Source: Atriophallophorus winterbourni
Taxonomy: Eukaryota > Platyhelminthes > Trematoda > Plagiorchiida > Microphallidae
Direction of reading: 5' to 3'
DNA length: 64,000 bases
Assembly: GCA_013407085.1 (NCBI GenBank)
Contig: JACCGJ010018107.1
Span: 1-64,000, forward strand
Both the position numbers and the translations under genes were made by a program. The notes under the pieces were generated by a model, which was not told where the DNA came from, searched no databases, and saw only the letters and a list, made by a program, of their open reading frames with translations. Numbering within the stretch: the first letter of the stretch is position 1; every line of letters starts with the position of its first letter. Positions 44,693 to 54,406 of the stretch are shown here, piece after piece.

Positions 44693-45989
44693 CAGACAAT
44701 AACGAATACTTCGCTTTGGGATTTAAAGCGAAGCGAAGTTGCGAAGCGAAGCGAATATTGTTGAATATTCGCTTCGCTATCGCCATGGCGAAGGGCAAAA
44801 ATAAACTTCGCTAAAAATTCGTTATACTTCGCTTCGCTTAAAACGAAGTGCAAGTTCAAACTTCGCCGTAAACGAATATTAGCGAAGTCTTCGCTAATAG
44901 CGAAGAGTGTTCATTTTTGCACTTTAATATTTTAACCCTTTGTCTACGGGAATTGTTTTTGATGTTGACACTTGTTGACTTGTTGATAGACAAAGGCCAG
45001 ACAAGTGCACTCCGATGGTGACTGAAGGTACCGACGTAAGCTACTTAGCAACCGACTGCTTGTTTAATTGCTATAAGCTAACATTTGAGGTGGTAACTAG
45101 AGTTACGGTCAGTAGACAAAGGGTTGTATTTTTTGTACTTTAATATTTTAAATGTATTCGCGTAGGTGTGTGGCCGGATGCGAAGGGCGTGGGTGTTTTG
45201 ATCTGCTTGGGTGTTTGTCGCTCTGCGTTCGGATGCCGGAACCCGCTTGCCAAGATCTTGAAGGTTTTCTCCAAGAGCACCATGACCTTGATCTTGATCC
45301 GGAATTGGCCTTTGGAAGCGTCGACCAGTTCCAGTCCCAGTATCAACCAGCCCCAGTTCCTCCCTATGTCAAGGAGATGAATGAGTGGATGGCATCTCCC
45401 TTGGAAAAGGAGGACATCGACGTGCTCCAGTACTGGAAGATGAAGGCCAAGAAGCTCCCTCTACTAGGCCAACCTTGAGGATGTCGAGTTTGTCGACACC
45501 CAGGAGCTCACGGCGGGGGCCTACTCCCCTCTGACTGGAGGCAGCCGGACCAGTTCCGGCACCAGGTTCAGGTCCAGAACCCCGGTCTCAGAGACCGAGT
45601 CAGAGGAGGAGCCTAACTGCCTTTGAGATGAAGGTTTTGTATATTTCCAATGCCAAAGCTCATGAAAAAGTCCTCCCTTGTCAAATAAAAGTTTTTTTGT
45701 TTTATTTCAGCGAAGAATAGCGAATTTAAACGAATATTAACGAATTATAGCAATTTATAGCAATTTTTTGTCGAAAACGAAGTTTTTGGGTGACATCGAA
45801 GTTGAGCGAAGATTATTCGCTCATATTCGTTATGGCGAAGTGCGAAGCTTCGCTTCGCTTTGCTATTGCGAAGTGCACTTCGGATATTCGCTTTGATACT
45901 ATTCGCCATTGCGAAGGGCAGTTAGGGCATTTCGAAAATTCGCTTCGCACTTCGCTTCGCTCCAAAAAATTGACATTCGTTATTGTCTG
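44693..45989 (+). mobile_element. Non-autonomous hAT element, copy A
   Basis: Perfect 15-base terminal inverted repeats CAGACAATAACGAAT / ATTCGTTATTGTCTG flanked by an 8-bp duplication GAATAGAT (44,685-44,692 and 45,990-45,997). The CAG...CTG tips and 8-bp duplication mark the hAT superfamily. Both ends are packed with CTTCGC/GCGAAG repeats in both orientations over ~200-250 bases. 1,297 bases, with a remnant of transposase coding inside. The insertion site is intact in units 1-3. Confidence 0.9.
45152..45626 (+). pseudogene. hAT transposase C-terminal remnant (copy A)
   Basis: An acidic stretch (MPEPACQDLEGFLQEHHDLD) is followed by NEWMASPLEKEDIDVLQYWK and KLPLL, resembling the start of the hAT dimerisation domain (x-L-x-YWK ... 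FP-L). The remainder of that domain (ATSAPSERVFS in typical transposases) is missing. One frame over, from 45,477, an acidic tail (EDVEFVDTQELTAGAYSPL ... TESEEEPN) ends at TGA 45,624-45,626. Reads as an internally deleted transposase gene; family match is by recognition only. Confidence 0.55.
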
Positions 45990-46158
45990 GAATAGATTGC
46001 TCTACATCCGCATCAAAAGGTGTAGGCCGACAATCAGCATGACCAAAACCAATTTGCTTCATCTCATCCGCTACGAAACCCGTCTACACATCATACGGAC
46101 CTACACGAACACACCCACTTACCCGAACCATCGATCGATAATTTTTCGCTCCGGTGCC

Positions 46159-47487
46159 ATGACCTCGAAAACGAAGCCCATTGACAGCGGTCACGTGTGC
46201 AAACTTTGTCGAAAGGCCGTAAGCCGCAAAGCCCGACAGGCTAATTGTTTTGTTTGTCGTGAGAATGTTCATATGAAGTGCGATGCTACTTTGACCGTCG
46301 ATGCCCTTACTGTTATCAATGCAGACGAAATTCCAGGAGTTTGCTACATCTGTCAGACATGCAGATCTCAATCCAGAAATTTTACGAAGACAACTGTGAG
46401 CACACAGACCGACGCGGATACGAAAATTTTATGTTTAGAGAGTAGTGTACAAAGAATCGAAGGTCTGCTAAACGAGCTACTGATTGGTAAACTCGGATCT
46501 AGAGCAGATTGTGAACATCATGTCTCTTCCGCGGTTATAGAAAGGCAGCAAACCGAAAAAGATGATGACCAACCTGTACACAAGCGCCCACATAATTCGA
46601 AACACTTTTCTGACGCGAACTCCTCTGTCACTAAAACGGTTACGAAGACCAAGATGCTTGCTCATCGGGTGGTTCCGCTCAAACAATCGGTTTTAACACC
46701 TAATGTTGCCGCCCCAAAGATCGCAAAAAATCTCTCTGTAATCTGTACCAACATACAGGAGTCCAGCGAGACACTTCTGGTGAATAGACAACGATACGAC
46801 CTAGAACAATGGTCCAAACTTTTTACGTTGATGGGGTTGGAAACGATAAAACCTTCAGCTGTTACACGTTTGGTTCGCCACCAAAGCTCCCCACACTCCG
46901 GCGAAGCGCGGCTACTAAAAGTAACACTAAACAGTGAGAGGGATATGGAGATTATTCTTTTGAATTCTTACTTGTTACGTGACATACCTACGTGCAATAC
47001 TCGAATCTACGCCGATATACCCTGGTGGGAAAGAAAAGGAGGCGGAGACGTTCGTAAGAAAATCAATGAGCGCAGTCTGATCCTTCTAGGCGTTCCAGAG
47101 GCTACCAGTACAACAGAGGCCGCGAAACAACAACAACACGACTATAAACAGTGGTTATACGTTGCAGAAGCGATTGGAGCACGCGAAAGTGTTGTCGCAA
47201 ATACCTTCAGGATACCGAGGTCATCAAACTACAAAGGCGATGGACCACCCCCTTTAAAACTCACTTTCCTAACTTCTGCTATGACAGCCTTTGTCAGACA
47301 AAATTGGAAAATACACAGAAAAAATATACCAAATGAGCTCAGACTCAGCATACCGAAGGTTGCCTCCGAAACACAAGCTGCAGCGACGCCGTGCGAAGAC
47401 ACGGACAGACTGAACTCGGAATTTGTTTCAAAAAACTGCAATGGTCCGGCTCTCAGGGGGTCGGACATACAAACATCATCCGCGTAG
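46159..47487 (+). CDS. CR1-A copy 2 ORF1: PHD finger plus two RRM-like modules
   Basis: 442 codons from ATG 46,159, which has a G at -3 and is the first ATG of the element; the frame is open upstream only through hAT sequence. Residues 14-68 form the zinc finger: C14, C17, C30, C33, H38, C41, C62, C65 (and C68), a C4HC3 PHD-like order. Residues ~190-275 and ~305-395 are two related RRM-like modules (SVICTNIQES ... W ... RLLKVTL; SLILLGVPEA ... W ... PLKLTFL), joined by a YADIPWWERKG linker. Expected role: binding element RNA in a ribonucleoprotein with ORF2. The last 14 residues match copy 1 exactly while the remainder is strongly diverged. Confidence 0.88.
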   Translation: MTSKTKPIDSGHVCKLCRKAVSRKARQANCFVCRENVHMKCDATLTVDALTVINADEIPGVCYICQTCRSQSRNFTKTTVSTQTDADTKILCLESSVQRIEGLLNELLIGKLGSRADCEHHVSSAVIERQQTEKDDDQPVHKRPHNSKHFSDANSSVTKTVTKTKMLAHRVVPLKQSVLTPNVAAPKIAKNLSVICTNIQESSETLLVNRQRYDLEQWSKLFTLMGLETIKPSAVTRLVRHQSSPHSGEARLLKVTLNSERDMEIILLNSYLLRDIPTCNTRIYADIPWWERKGGGDVRKKINERSLILLGVPEATSTTEAAKQQQHDYKQWLYVAEAIGARESVVANTFRIPRSSNYKGDGPPPLKLTFLTSAMTAFVRQNWKIHRKNIPNELRLSIPKVASETQAAATPCEDTDRLNSEFVSKNCNGPALRGSDIQTSSA

Positions 47488-50294
47488 GCTCGCTACACAC
47501 GAAAACCACTGTTAAATGCCTATACACAAATGCACAGTGCTTGCGGAACAAAATCGCTGAATTATCCCATTTTAACGCTCAGTTTTCTGCTGACATCATT
47601 GCTATTACCGAAACATGGTTCTACGATCAGGTGAATGATTGCGAGCTGGCACTTCCCAACATGATCCTACTTCGACGAGACCGTTCAAGATCAGGTGGTG
47701 GAGTTGCTTTGTATTACAACGAGCGTCTTCAATGCACAGCTGTACCTGACACAACGTTTGAGCTAGAGGACACCATGTGGTGTAGCCTTCGCTTGGAAAC
47801 TGGAGAGAACTGTATACTTGGTGTGATCTACCGCTCGCCCAACTCTTCCGATGCCCACAATGAAACGTTGTTACAAATGATGCGCAACGCTGGAAACCTT
47901 AGAGGATGCCAATTGTTAATAATGGGTGATTTTAACCTCCCACATCTCTACTCCAAAAGTGTGCATACTCAGCAATCCCTTGAGTACAAATTCCGTGAGA
48001 TTATCACTTTCACTCCCCTATACAACCATGTCCGTTCATTCACTCGACAAAGGGGACTCAATGAACCATCAATTCTAGATCTGGTTTTAACCTCCGAAGC
48101 AACAGCAGTGGAGTCAGTGCAGTATCATAGTCCTTTGGGGCTAAGTGACCATCTTGTGTTGTCCTTCGAATTCGTGTGCAACGCCCGAAGGGCGTCGGGC
48201 GACGTTAAGTTCATCAGGAGAGTCGATTACTTCGGCCTTCGCGGTGCCATTACGATTATGGAGGAAAAACATCTCGATCTTACGAATGCAGATACTCATT
48301 GTTCTAGTCTGTTAAGTTATATCGGTACAAAACTAGACGAAAATTCTACCTGTGTTCCCAAAAGGAAATCAAGAACATTTTGCTTCAAACTCCGAAGCCG
48401 CACTCGGAAGTGGATAGCCATGCGAAATTCCGCATGGGCTGCACATAAAATAACACGAACAGACGCATCTTGGGAACACTTTCGTAGTTTTCGTAACAAG
48501 GTGACGTCCTTAATTCGAGAAGACAAGCAATATCACCATTTTAAGCTGATCGACCAGATGGAACGACATCCTAAGTTGCTGTACACCATCGTAAACACCG
48601 CGACCAAGGTTAAACCAGGTGTATTTCCTATCCAGACAGAGAACGGACTGACTGATAATGTCAAGGATACAGCTGATGCCCTAATATCATTTTATGCGCA
48701 AGTATTTTGTCCAAAGAACGTGTCAACGCTGACGTCTTTGCCGCACCCACTACAAGTCGAATGCCTTAGCAACATCGAGGTAAATCCTACGGTTGTGCGA
48801 AAGCATCTACGCCGGCTGAACGTTCGCAAATCACCAGGAGAGGATGGAATAACACCCGCTGTTCTGAAGTCATGCGAGCTGGAGCTTTGTGGCCCACTAA
48901 GTGATCTATTCAGGCACTCATTGAATACGGGAACCGTACCAACTCAATGGAAAACCGGTGTTATCACACCAATCTACAAAGGGGGCAGTCGTTCTGATCC
49001 GGCGAATTACCGCCCCGTGACGCTTCTTTCAGCGGTTTCTAAAATTTTGGAACGCCTGGTGTGTGAACGACTTGTTGAACATCTCGAGAACCATCAGCTA
49101 ATAACTTTCACACAACACGGATTTAGGAAAACATATTCATGCCTGTCTAACTTACTCACGACTCTAAATGACTGGACGCAAGCACTAGACCAAGGGGGTT
49201 CCGTTCATGCCGGTTACTTAGACATATCTAAAGCATTCGACAGAGTGAATCACTCCTTACTGCTTCAGAAGCTGCAGAATGTTGGCGTCATCGGAAACCT
49301 ACTAACATGGTTCACAAGTTACCTGTCTGGACGCAAAGTAAAAGTCAGAATAGATGGTGAAACTTCTCGAACAATTGAAGCCACGAGCGGAGTCCCTCAG
49401 GGTTCGGTTCTCGGTCCGATACTGTTTCTCTTATTTATAAACGATCTACCGAACTTACTAGCATGTAAGCTTGTTTTATTCGCAGACGACGTAAAAATCT
49501 GGACGAAGGTCAACTCTATCGAGGACTGTCAAGTTCTGCAAGGAGATTTGAATAAACTGCACCAGTGGTCAATCCGAAACAAACTGCCATTTAATTTCCG
49601 CAAGTGCAAAATGTTGCAAGTCGGAAAACCCTTTCCCTTTCCCTATACACTTGGCAGCCACCCGCTTGAATGGAGTACATCACAAAAAGATCTCGGAATC
49701 TTGGTGTCTGGCACTTTGAAGAACAGCCTACAGTGCGAAGCCGTCTACAAGCGTGCGTGCAGCTTGCTAGGTTTACTGAAACGCATTTTCGGACGTTTCC
49801 CACCACACTCACTCGTGAAATTACTAAACACTTACATACATCCTGTCGTTGACTACGCTGTACAAGCTTGGACGCCATGGATGGAAAAAAACATCTCGCT
49901 CCTCGAACGAATTTATCACAAGGCAACCAAAACGGTTACCGGATTGAATAATTTACCCTTTGAGCAGCGACTGACCAGACTTGGACTGTGCACCCTCGAG
50001 CGCAGACGTATCCTACACGACCTCACTCTGACATATCGAATCATCTACGCGAAATCCCACCCTCTCAAACACCTCTTCAAGTTTCGTTCCGTTGTCCCCA
50101 CACGCAGCCACCCTTTGACCCTTCAAATCCCACACTCACGATTGAATTGTCGTCGTCACTTCTTCGCTGTTCGTGTATGCTTCTTGTGGAATAGCTTGCC
50201 GATAGATATTGTTACCTCATCGAACGAGCACATCTTTAAACAAAGGTTACGAAACCTTATGTTGAGAACTACTGCGTTGGCCCCTACCTATTGA
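47391..50294 (+). CDS. CR1-A copy 2 ORF2: endonuclease-reverse transcriptase, intact
   Basis: Open for 967 codons. The endonuclease starts near residue 41 (47,511): TNAQC 46-50, TETW 73-76, YRSP 147-150, GDFN 179-182, ILDLVLT 228-234, SDH 252-254. The RT follows: KSPGEDGITP 480-489, GSRSDPANYRPV 532-543, LDISKAFD 610-617 (catalytic D611), SGVPQGSVLGP 666-676, FADD 697-700 (catalytic pair). It nicks DNA and primes cDNA synthesis at the nick. It overlaps ORF1 by at least 94 bases in the -1 frame and has no in-frame ATG before the endonuclease (the listed start is a GTG), so initiation probably depends on frameshifting, reinitiation or a non-AUG codon. No inactivating change seen. Confidence 0.92.
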   Translation: MRRHGQTELGICFKKLQWSGSQGVGHTNIIRVGSLHTKTTVKCLYTNAQCLRNKIAELSHFNAQFSADIIAITETWFYDQVNDCELALPNMILLRRDRSRSGGGVALYYNERLQCTAVPDTTFELEDTMWCSLRLETGENCILGVIYRSPNSSDAHNETLLQMMRNAGNLRGCQLLIMGDFNLPHLYSKSVHTQQSLEYKFREIITFTPLYNHVRSFTRQRGLNEPSILDLVLTSEATAVESVQYHSPLGLSDHLVLSFEFVCNARRASGDVKFIRRVDYFGLRGAITIMEEKHLDLTNADTHCSSLLSYIGTKLDENSTCVPKRKSRTFCFKLRSRTRKWIAMRNSAWAAHKITRTDASWEHFRSFRNKVTSLIREDKQYHHFKLIDQMERHPKLLYTIVNTATKVKPGVFPIQTENGLTDNVKDTADALISFYAQVFCPKNVSTLTSLPHPLQVECLSNIEVNPTVVRKHLRRLNVRKSPGEDGITPAVLKSCELELCGPLSDLFRHSLNTGTVPTQWKTGVITPIYKGGSRSDPANYRPVTLLSAVSKILERLVCERLVEHLENHQLITFTQHGFRKTYSCLSNLLTTLNDWTQALDQGGSVHAGYLDISKAFDRVNHSLLLQKLQNVGVIGNLLTWFTSYLSGRKVKVRIDGETSRTIEATSGVPQGSVLGPILFLLFINDLPNLLACKLVLFADDVKIWTKVNSIEDCQVLQGDLNKLHQWSIRNKLPFNFRKCKMLQVGKPFPFPYTLGSHPLEWSTSQKDLGILVSGTLKNSLQCEAVYKRACSLLGLLKRIFGRFPPHSLVKLLNTYIHPVVDYAVQAWTPWMEKNISLLERIYHKATKTVTGLNNLPFEQRLTRLGLCTLERRRILHDLTLTYRIIYAKSHPLKHLFKFRSVVPTRSHPLTLQIPHSRLNCRRHFFAVRVCFLWNSLPIDIVTSSNEHIFKQRLRNLMLRTTALAPTY

Positions 50295-50952
50295 TGTCTA
50301 TAAAATTTTAACGCACGGAACTACCGTCCATCCAAAGATTCTTTTCCCTCAGTCTGTGTTGCCATTGAGGATTATTTTTGCTCCACCTATGAAGAACATG
50401 GACATGATCATACAAGTAACGATTTTTTTATATAATTTTTTATACGTATATCCTATGGTATTGTACAGCAATTTGCTTTTTTAACCATAAATCTTGAATC
50501 TTGAATCTTGAATCTTGAATCTTGCATGGACTTTCATCATTAAGTTGAAAATTGTCAGATTGATCTTGTACATTATTTCACATATCTTGACTCAACTATA
50601 GCGTATAACCTTTCACAGGACACTGATTTTCATACCGGGATTGGCATAGTAAATGCAATCTCGTCCCGTTTGAACACTCGTCGCTGAAACTAGCGCAAGC
50701 TGACGGTGAATTCAAAAATGATAATAATGATCACCTGCGTGCTAAGGGCTTAACAGTGTGACTTCAAAGTATGATCCATCTACGTGTGAAGGTAAATGAT
50801 TTTCTTTAACAGAACATATCGTAGGTGAATGAATCATACAATAGAGAAGTGCGTTCTAATGCTCATCTGCAGAGTCAGCTCACAATACTTCGACTAGACT
50901 AGCTGGGTCATGGGTTCAGATGGGAAATGGTCGTATTCCGAAATCAAACTTA

Positions 50953-50999
50953 CAAGGGCTTGACCCCCTGTCGTCTATCAAGAAGAAGAAGAAGAAGAA
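50953..50999 (+). repeat. Short (AAG)n-tailed insert in Rep-X of unit 4
   Basis: About 47 bases (GGGCTTGACCCCCTGTCGTC, then five AAG repeats) absent from the same position in units 1-3. Looks like the 3' tip of a non-LTR element or SINE. Confidence 0.55.
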
Positions 51000-51168
51000 C
51001 TGCGAGAGCAAATACTATGAAATATGCGCGAACTGCCTCGCTGAATTGCAATTACCATATTAGCTATTGGAATGAAGATTTTGAAAATGTTTTAAGGAAA
51101 TTAGAATCCCGTAAATAATGTGAACTTCTCAACACTTTTGCACTGCCCTACACGGTCAGAGCCATTAT

Positions 51169-51387
51169 TACTTGTGCTAAATAAAAATTGGACAACTTGC
51201 AACAAACATAAAGTAAATCCGGAAGATGTATTTTTCTAAATTATTCCAAATCATTACTAATAATCACACAACAATTAATTTTATGTGATTTTTCGAATTA
51301 TTGTTTGATAAAATCTTCGTCATCGGAGTTGTTTGAGTATACTAGTTAGAACATTCAGACGCGTCTAGTGAGCGTACACACGCTTCG
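51169..51387. other. Unassigned sequence right of the array
   Basis: AT-rich; no homology to the rest of the window and no coding signal that I can see. Confidence 0.4.
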
Positions 51388-51931
51388 ATTGCGCACAAAT
51401 TTTATTTCAATCGGAGCGAAAAACATCCTTCTTAGTATTTCACATTAAGCTTCACAGTAAATAAATGCTGAAACGTGAACAATGGATGTTATCAATATCA
51501 ATTATCTAACACGAATAAAAAATGTCATAATATTTTGCTTAAATTGTTGCGATCAACGTCGATGTTGGCCAACACAAAAAGAGATCACGTACTAATCGTT
51601 TTTTGGCCTCCTTCGGTCGATGTTGAACATGGATGTATATCACAATCGCATGATGGTTTCATTCTCTACGACATTTAGAAAAAATTTAATGTGCGCCTAG
51701 CGCTTGGCGAGTAGTTCAATAATGATTCCTACGATTTCGCTATATCATATAATAATTATCTTTGTATATTTCTAAGCCTTATCCAGCACTTGACATAGTG
51801 GGCAAATACTGAGAATCACGCGCGAAGTCCCGCTATCAATAATCCCGGCGCACGACAACTGGTAGACGACATACTCGATAGTGGCGCATTTTATGATTAG
51901 CGTCGCATACAAACGACTCAACAAAAACGAG
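51388..51931. repeat. Rep-Y, empty-site copy
   Basis: Diverged copy of the Rep-Y in each unit. It lacks the pogo-like element: TTAGTATTTCAC at 51,434-51,445 shows the uninterrupted TA. It has ~60 extra bases near 51,670-51,735 relative to the units. Confidence 0.8.
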
Positions 51932-52218
51932 AAATTTATGGAAAATCAAAGATTAATGTGTGGAGACTGATTTGGATCTGAATCGACACAACAACTAGCT
52001 GAACCAACGCGATAACGTCCTCTAAAATCAATCTAAATACACGATTTGTACTGGATAACTAATTTCACTTACCACCACTATATCACCAGCGGAAATCCTT
52101 GGACCGAAAACCCGTTCGATAGACGACTGGCGTAGAACGAATAACAAATTCTCGCACCCGCCTCGACTTCAATTCATAAAACGTCGATCATACTAGTAAG
52201 CAATTTGCAATCAGTACT
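51932..52218. other. Unassigned sequence
   Basis: About 290 bases between Rep-Y and the CR1-C 3' end; nothing recognised. Confidence 0.4.
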
Positions 52219-54406
52219 GTTCAAGATTCAAGATTCAAGAATTTATGGTATAAAAAAGCTCGTAGCTGTACAACACCACAAGATATTCGTATAATGACAA
52301 TAAATATATATACAAAAAAGATTGAGTCATTAAGAAGATCGACAGTTTTGTAGTTGCAAAAAATACCATGTATTGTGGCGGTATGATGGGTAAAAAAATA
52401 TTCGTTTGGAAAAAAAATCATGTTATATAAACGGGATGTAGGGTGGAATTACTACGCATAAATATATCCAATTTTTTCCTGAAAATCCTTTCACTAGATG
52501 ATTGGACAACATCTGACGGTAGGGAGTTCCATAAGAAACAAACGCGCACCGAATAGAAGAACCGACGGCAGTTCCGGTGGGAATGTGGAATATCAAATGC
52601 CAATGGGTGAGTACCTGTGGCGTGGCTTGACCGGAGGCGAAATAGATGCCTCAGAGGGTGCGCCTTGGAGTTCATTATTTTGTAGGTTAGTATTAGATCG
52701 AATAGAACCCTTCTGCGAAGCAGTGTATCCAAATTAAGCTGCTCGAGTCGATTCTCGTATAGTAGGTTGCGGAGGCAGCCAACCGTTTTGGTTGCTCTGT
52801 GGTAAATCCTCTCGAGCAGCTTGATGTCCTTTTGTAGCCACAGTGCCCAAGCTTGCACTGAGTAATCCATCACCAGTTTAATATACGTATTTATGAGCAT
52901 GGAGAATGAATCCCGGGAAATATGTCCGAAAATACGCCGAAGCATACCTAGCATGCGGCTAGCTCGGTTGTACACTGCTTCGCATTGCATGCTAAACTTC
53001 AGACTTCTACTAATCCATATGCCGAGGTCTTTTTCTTTGGTTGTCCATTCTAGTTGATTTGGTCCAAGGTTGTATGAGAATGGAAAATCTTCGCCTATTT
53101 GCAACATTTTACACTTTAGGAAGTTGAATGGAAGTTTATTTCTCTCCGACCAGCTGTTCAATAGATCCAAATCGCTTTGTAAGCGCAAACAGTCCACGCT
53201 TGACGTGATTCGCATCCAAATTTTAACATCATCCGCAAAGAGAACCATTTTGGTTGTGAAAAGTTTCGGAAGGTCGTTGATGTAGACCAAAAAGAGAACC
53301 GGACCAAGTACCGAACCTTGTGGGACACCGCTAGTGGCCTCGATTTCCCCAGACATCACACCATCGATACGTACAGTTGCTTTGCGATCAAGGAGGTAAC
53401 TTCTTAGCCAGGCAAGAAGGCACCTATTAATACCAACATCAGGCAGCTTGCGTAGGAGTATAGAATGGTACGCGCGATCAAACGCCTTTGATATGTCCAA
53501 GTAACACGCATGCACGCAACCACCATTATCCACTGCCTGCGTCCAGTCATCCAGTGTCTCCAGTAGGTTAGTCAAGCAAGAACGAGACTTCCTAAATCCA
53601 TGTTGCTCTCTGGACAACAAGTTTTGGGCTTCGAGATGACTCACAATTCTTTCGCACACAATTCGCTCCATAATTTTTGAGATCACCGGTAGGAGTCTGA
53701 CAGGGCGGTAATTTGCTGGGTCAGAACGAGTTCCATTTTTGTAGATGGGTGGTATGATTCCTCTCTTCCAGTCATTAGGTACAACACCCTGCCTCAAGGA
53801 GTGCTTAAATAAATCACAAAGTGGTTCTCACAGTTGACTGCCGCATAACTTTAGGATTGCAGGTGTGATTCCGTCAGCTCCCGGGGACTTGTTGATATTC
53901 AACTTGCGTAGGTGGTGCTGCACCATTTCCGAACTGATGCATATATCACATATCGTCTCCGGCACAATTGGTGCTGACAATTCTGATGGTTGTGATTCAT
54001 CCTTGGGGGTGAAAACTCGTGAATAAAAACTGGCTAGAGCGTTAGCGGTTTCCAGAACAGAATCAGTTAGTCCGTTATCTGTCATGATCGGAAAAACACC
54101 GGGTTTCAGCTTCGTAGTGTTGTTATCAGTTCGATAAAGCAGTTTGGGATTTCGCTGAATTCTTACCACCAGCTGAAGCTGGTGATATTGTTTGTCCTCT
54201 CGGATAAGATTTGTGACTTGATTCCGCAATTCGCGAAAGTTTGCCCAAGTCGAATCAGTTCTGGAGACCCTGTGAATAGCCCATGCCAAATTTCGCTTCG
54301 TCAACCATTTTCTAGTCCTACTGCGAATTCTGAAGTGTGGTTCTTTGCTATTATGTTTTGGGACATTTTTAGAATTGAAATGTATCATGTTGATTATGTA
54401 ATCTGT
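52219..54406 (-). mobile_element. CR1-C 3' part
   Basis: Minus-strand CR1 copy whose 3' end (52,219-52,240, CAAGATT repeats) matches the terminal heptamer of CR1-A. Contains ORF2 from before RT to the stop. Its 5' side is cut at a hAT fragment (54,407-54,545), beyond which CR1-C ORF1 sequence resumes. Confidence 0.8.
52418..54388 (-). pseudogene. CR1-C ORF2 reverse transcriptase, one stop, endonuclease missing
   Basis: Two open stretches in one frame, 54,388-53,831 and 53,827-52,418, separated by a single TGA at 53,828-53,830 (SQL-stop-EPL). RT motifs are intact: NKSPGADGITPAILK, GTRSDPANYRPV, YLDISKAFDR, SGVPQGSVLGP, FADDVKIW. C-terminal region complete. The endonuclease is gone through the rearrangement at 54,406. 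Diverged from CR1-A ORF2, so a separate family. Confidence 0.85.

Larger units (their letters stand above)
46067..50524 (+). mobile_element. CR1-A copy 2, complete, both ORFs open
   Basis: 4,458 bases inserted in Rep-X of unit 4. The flanks (CTTCATCTCA and CATGGACTTTC) are separated in units 1-3 by only GAAATG, so the insertion replaced six bases and made no target duplication. 92 bases of 5' region, ORF1, ORF2, short 3' region and five AATCTTG repeats at the 3' end. The intact frames and site suggest recent insertion after the array formed. Confidence 0.92.
17799..51168. repeat. Tandem array of four ~6.89-kb units
   Basis: Four direct copies start at 17,799, 24,686, 31,573 and 38,461 (periods 6,887, 6,887 and 6,888). 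The junction is always the same: the end of Rep-X (CAGAGCCATTAT) joined to CACTGTGTTGAAAG from inside the hAT-like sequence. Each unit has the same order of dead elements with the same internal breaks, so the array arose by segmental tandem duplication. Unit 4 was later interrupted by hAT and CR1 insertions. Confidence 0.95.
38461..51168. repeat. Tandem unit 4, interrupted by later insertions
   Basis: Carries the 20-base piggyBac repeat (like unit 1) with the second PLE-B variant (like unit 2). Its Rep-X was split by a hAT element, a full CR1-A and an (AAG)n-tailed insert. Subtracting them leaves ~6.9 kb. The right end, at GAGCCATTAT, continues into single-copy sequence (TACTTGTGCTAAAT), marking the array edge. 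Confidence 0.9.
44585..51168 (+). repeat. Rep-X (unit 4), split by insertions
   Basis: Rep-X pieces at 44,585-44,692, 45,998-46,066 and 50,525-51,168 align consecutively with 23,902-24,685. Confidence 0.8.

Noticed and set aside
45790..46158. Upstream extension of CR1-A copy 2 ORF1
   Set aside because: It lies in the hAT element and in Rep-X; the first ATG within CR1 is at 46,159.
17799..51168. CRISPR-like or phage-like arrangement
   Set aside because: The repeats are kilobase transposon blocks in a eukaryotic context; there are no short spaced repeats or cas-like genes.
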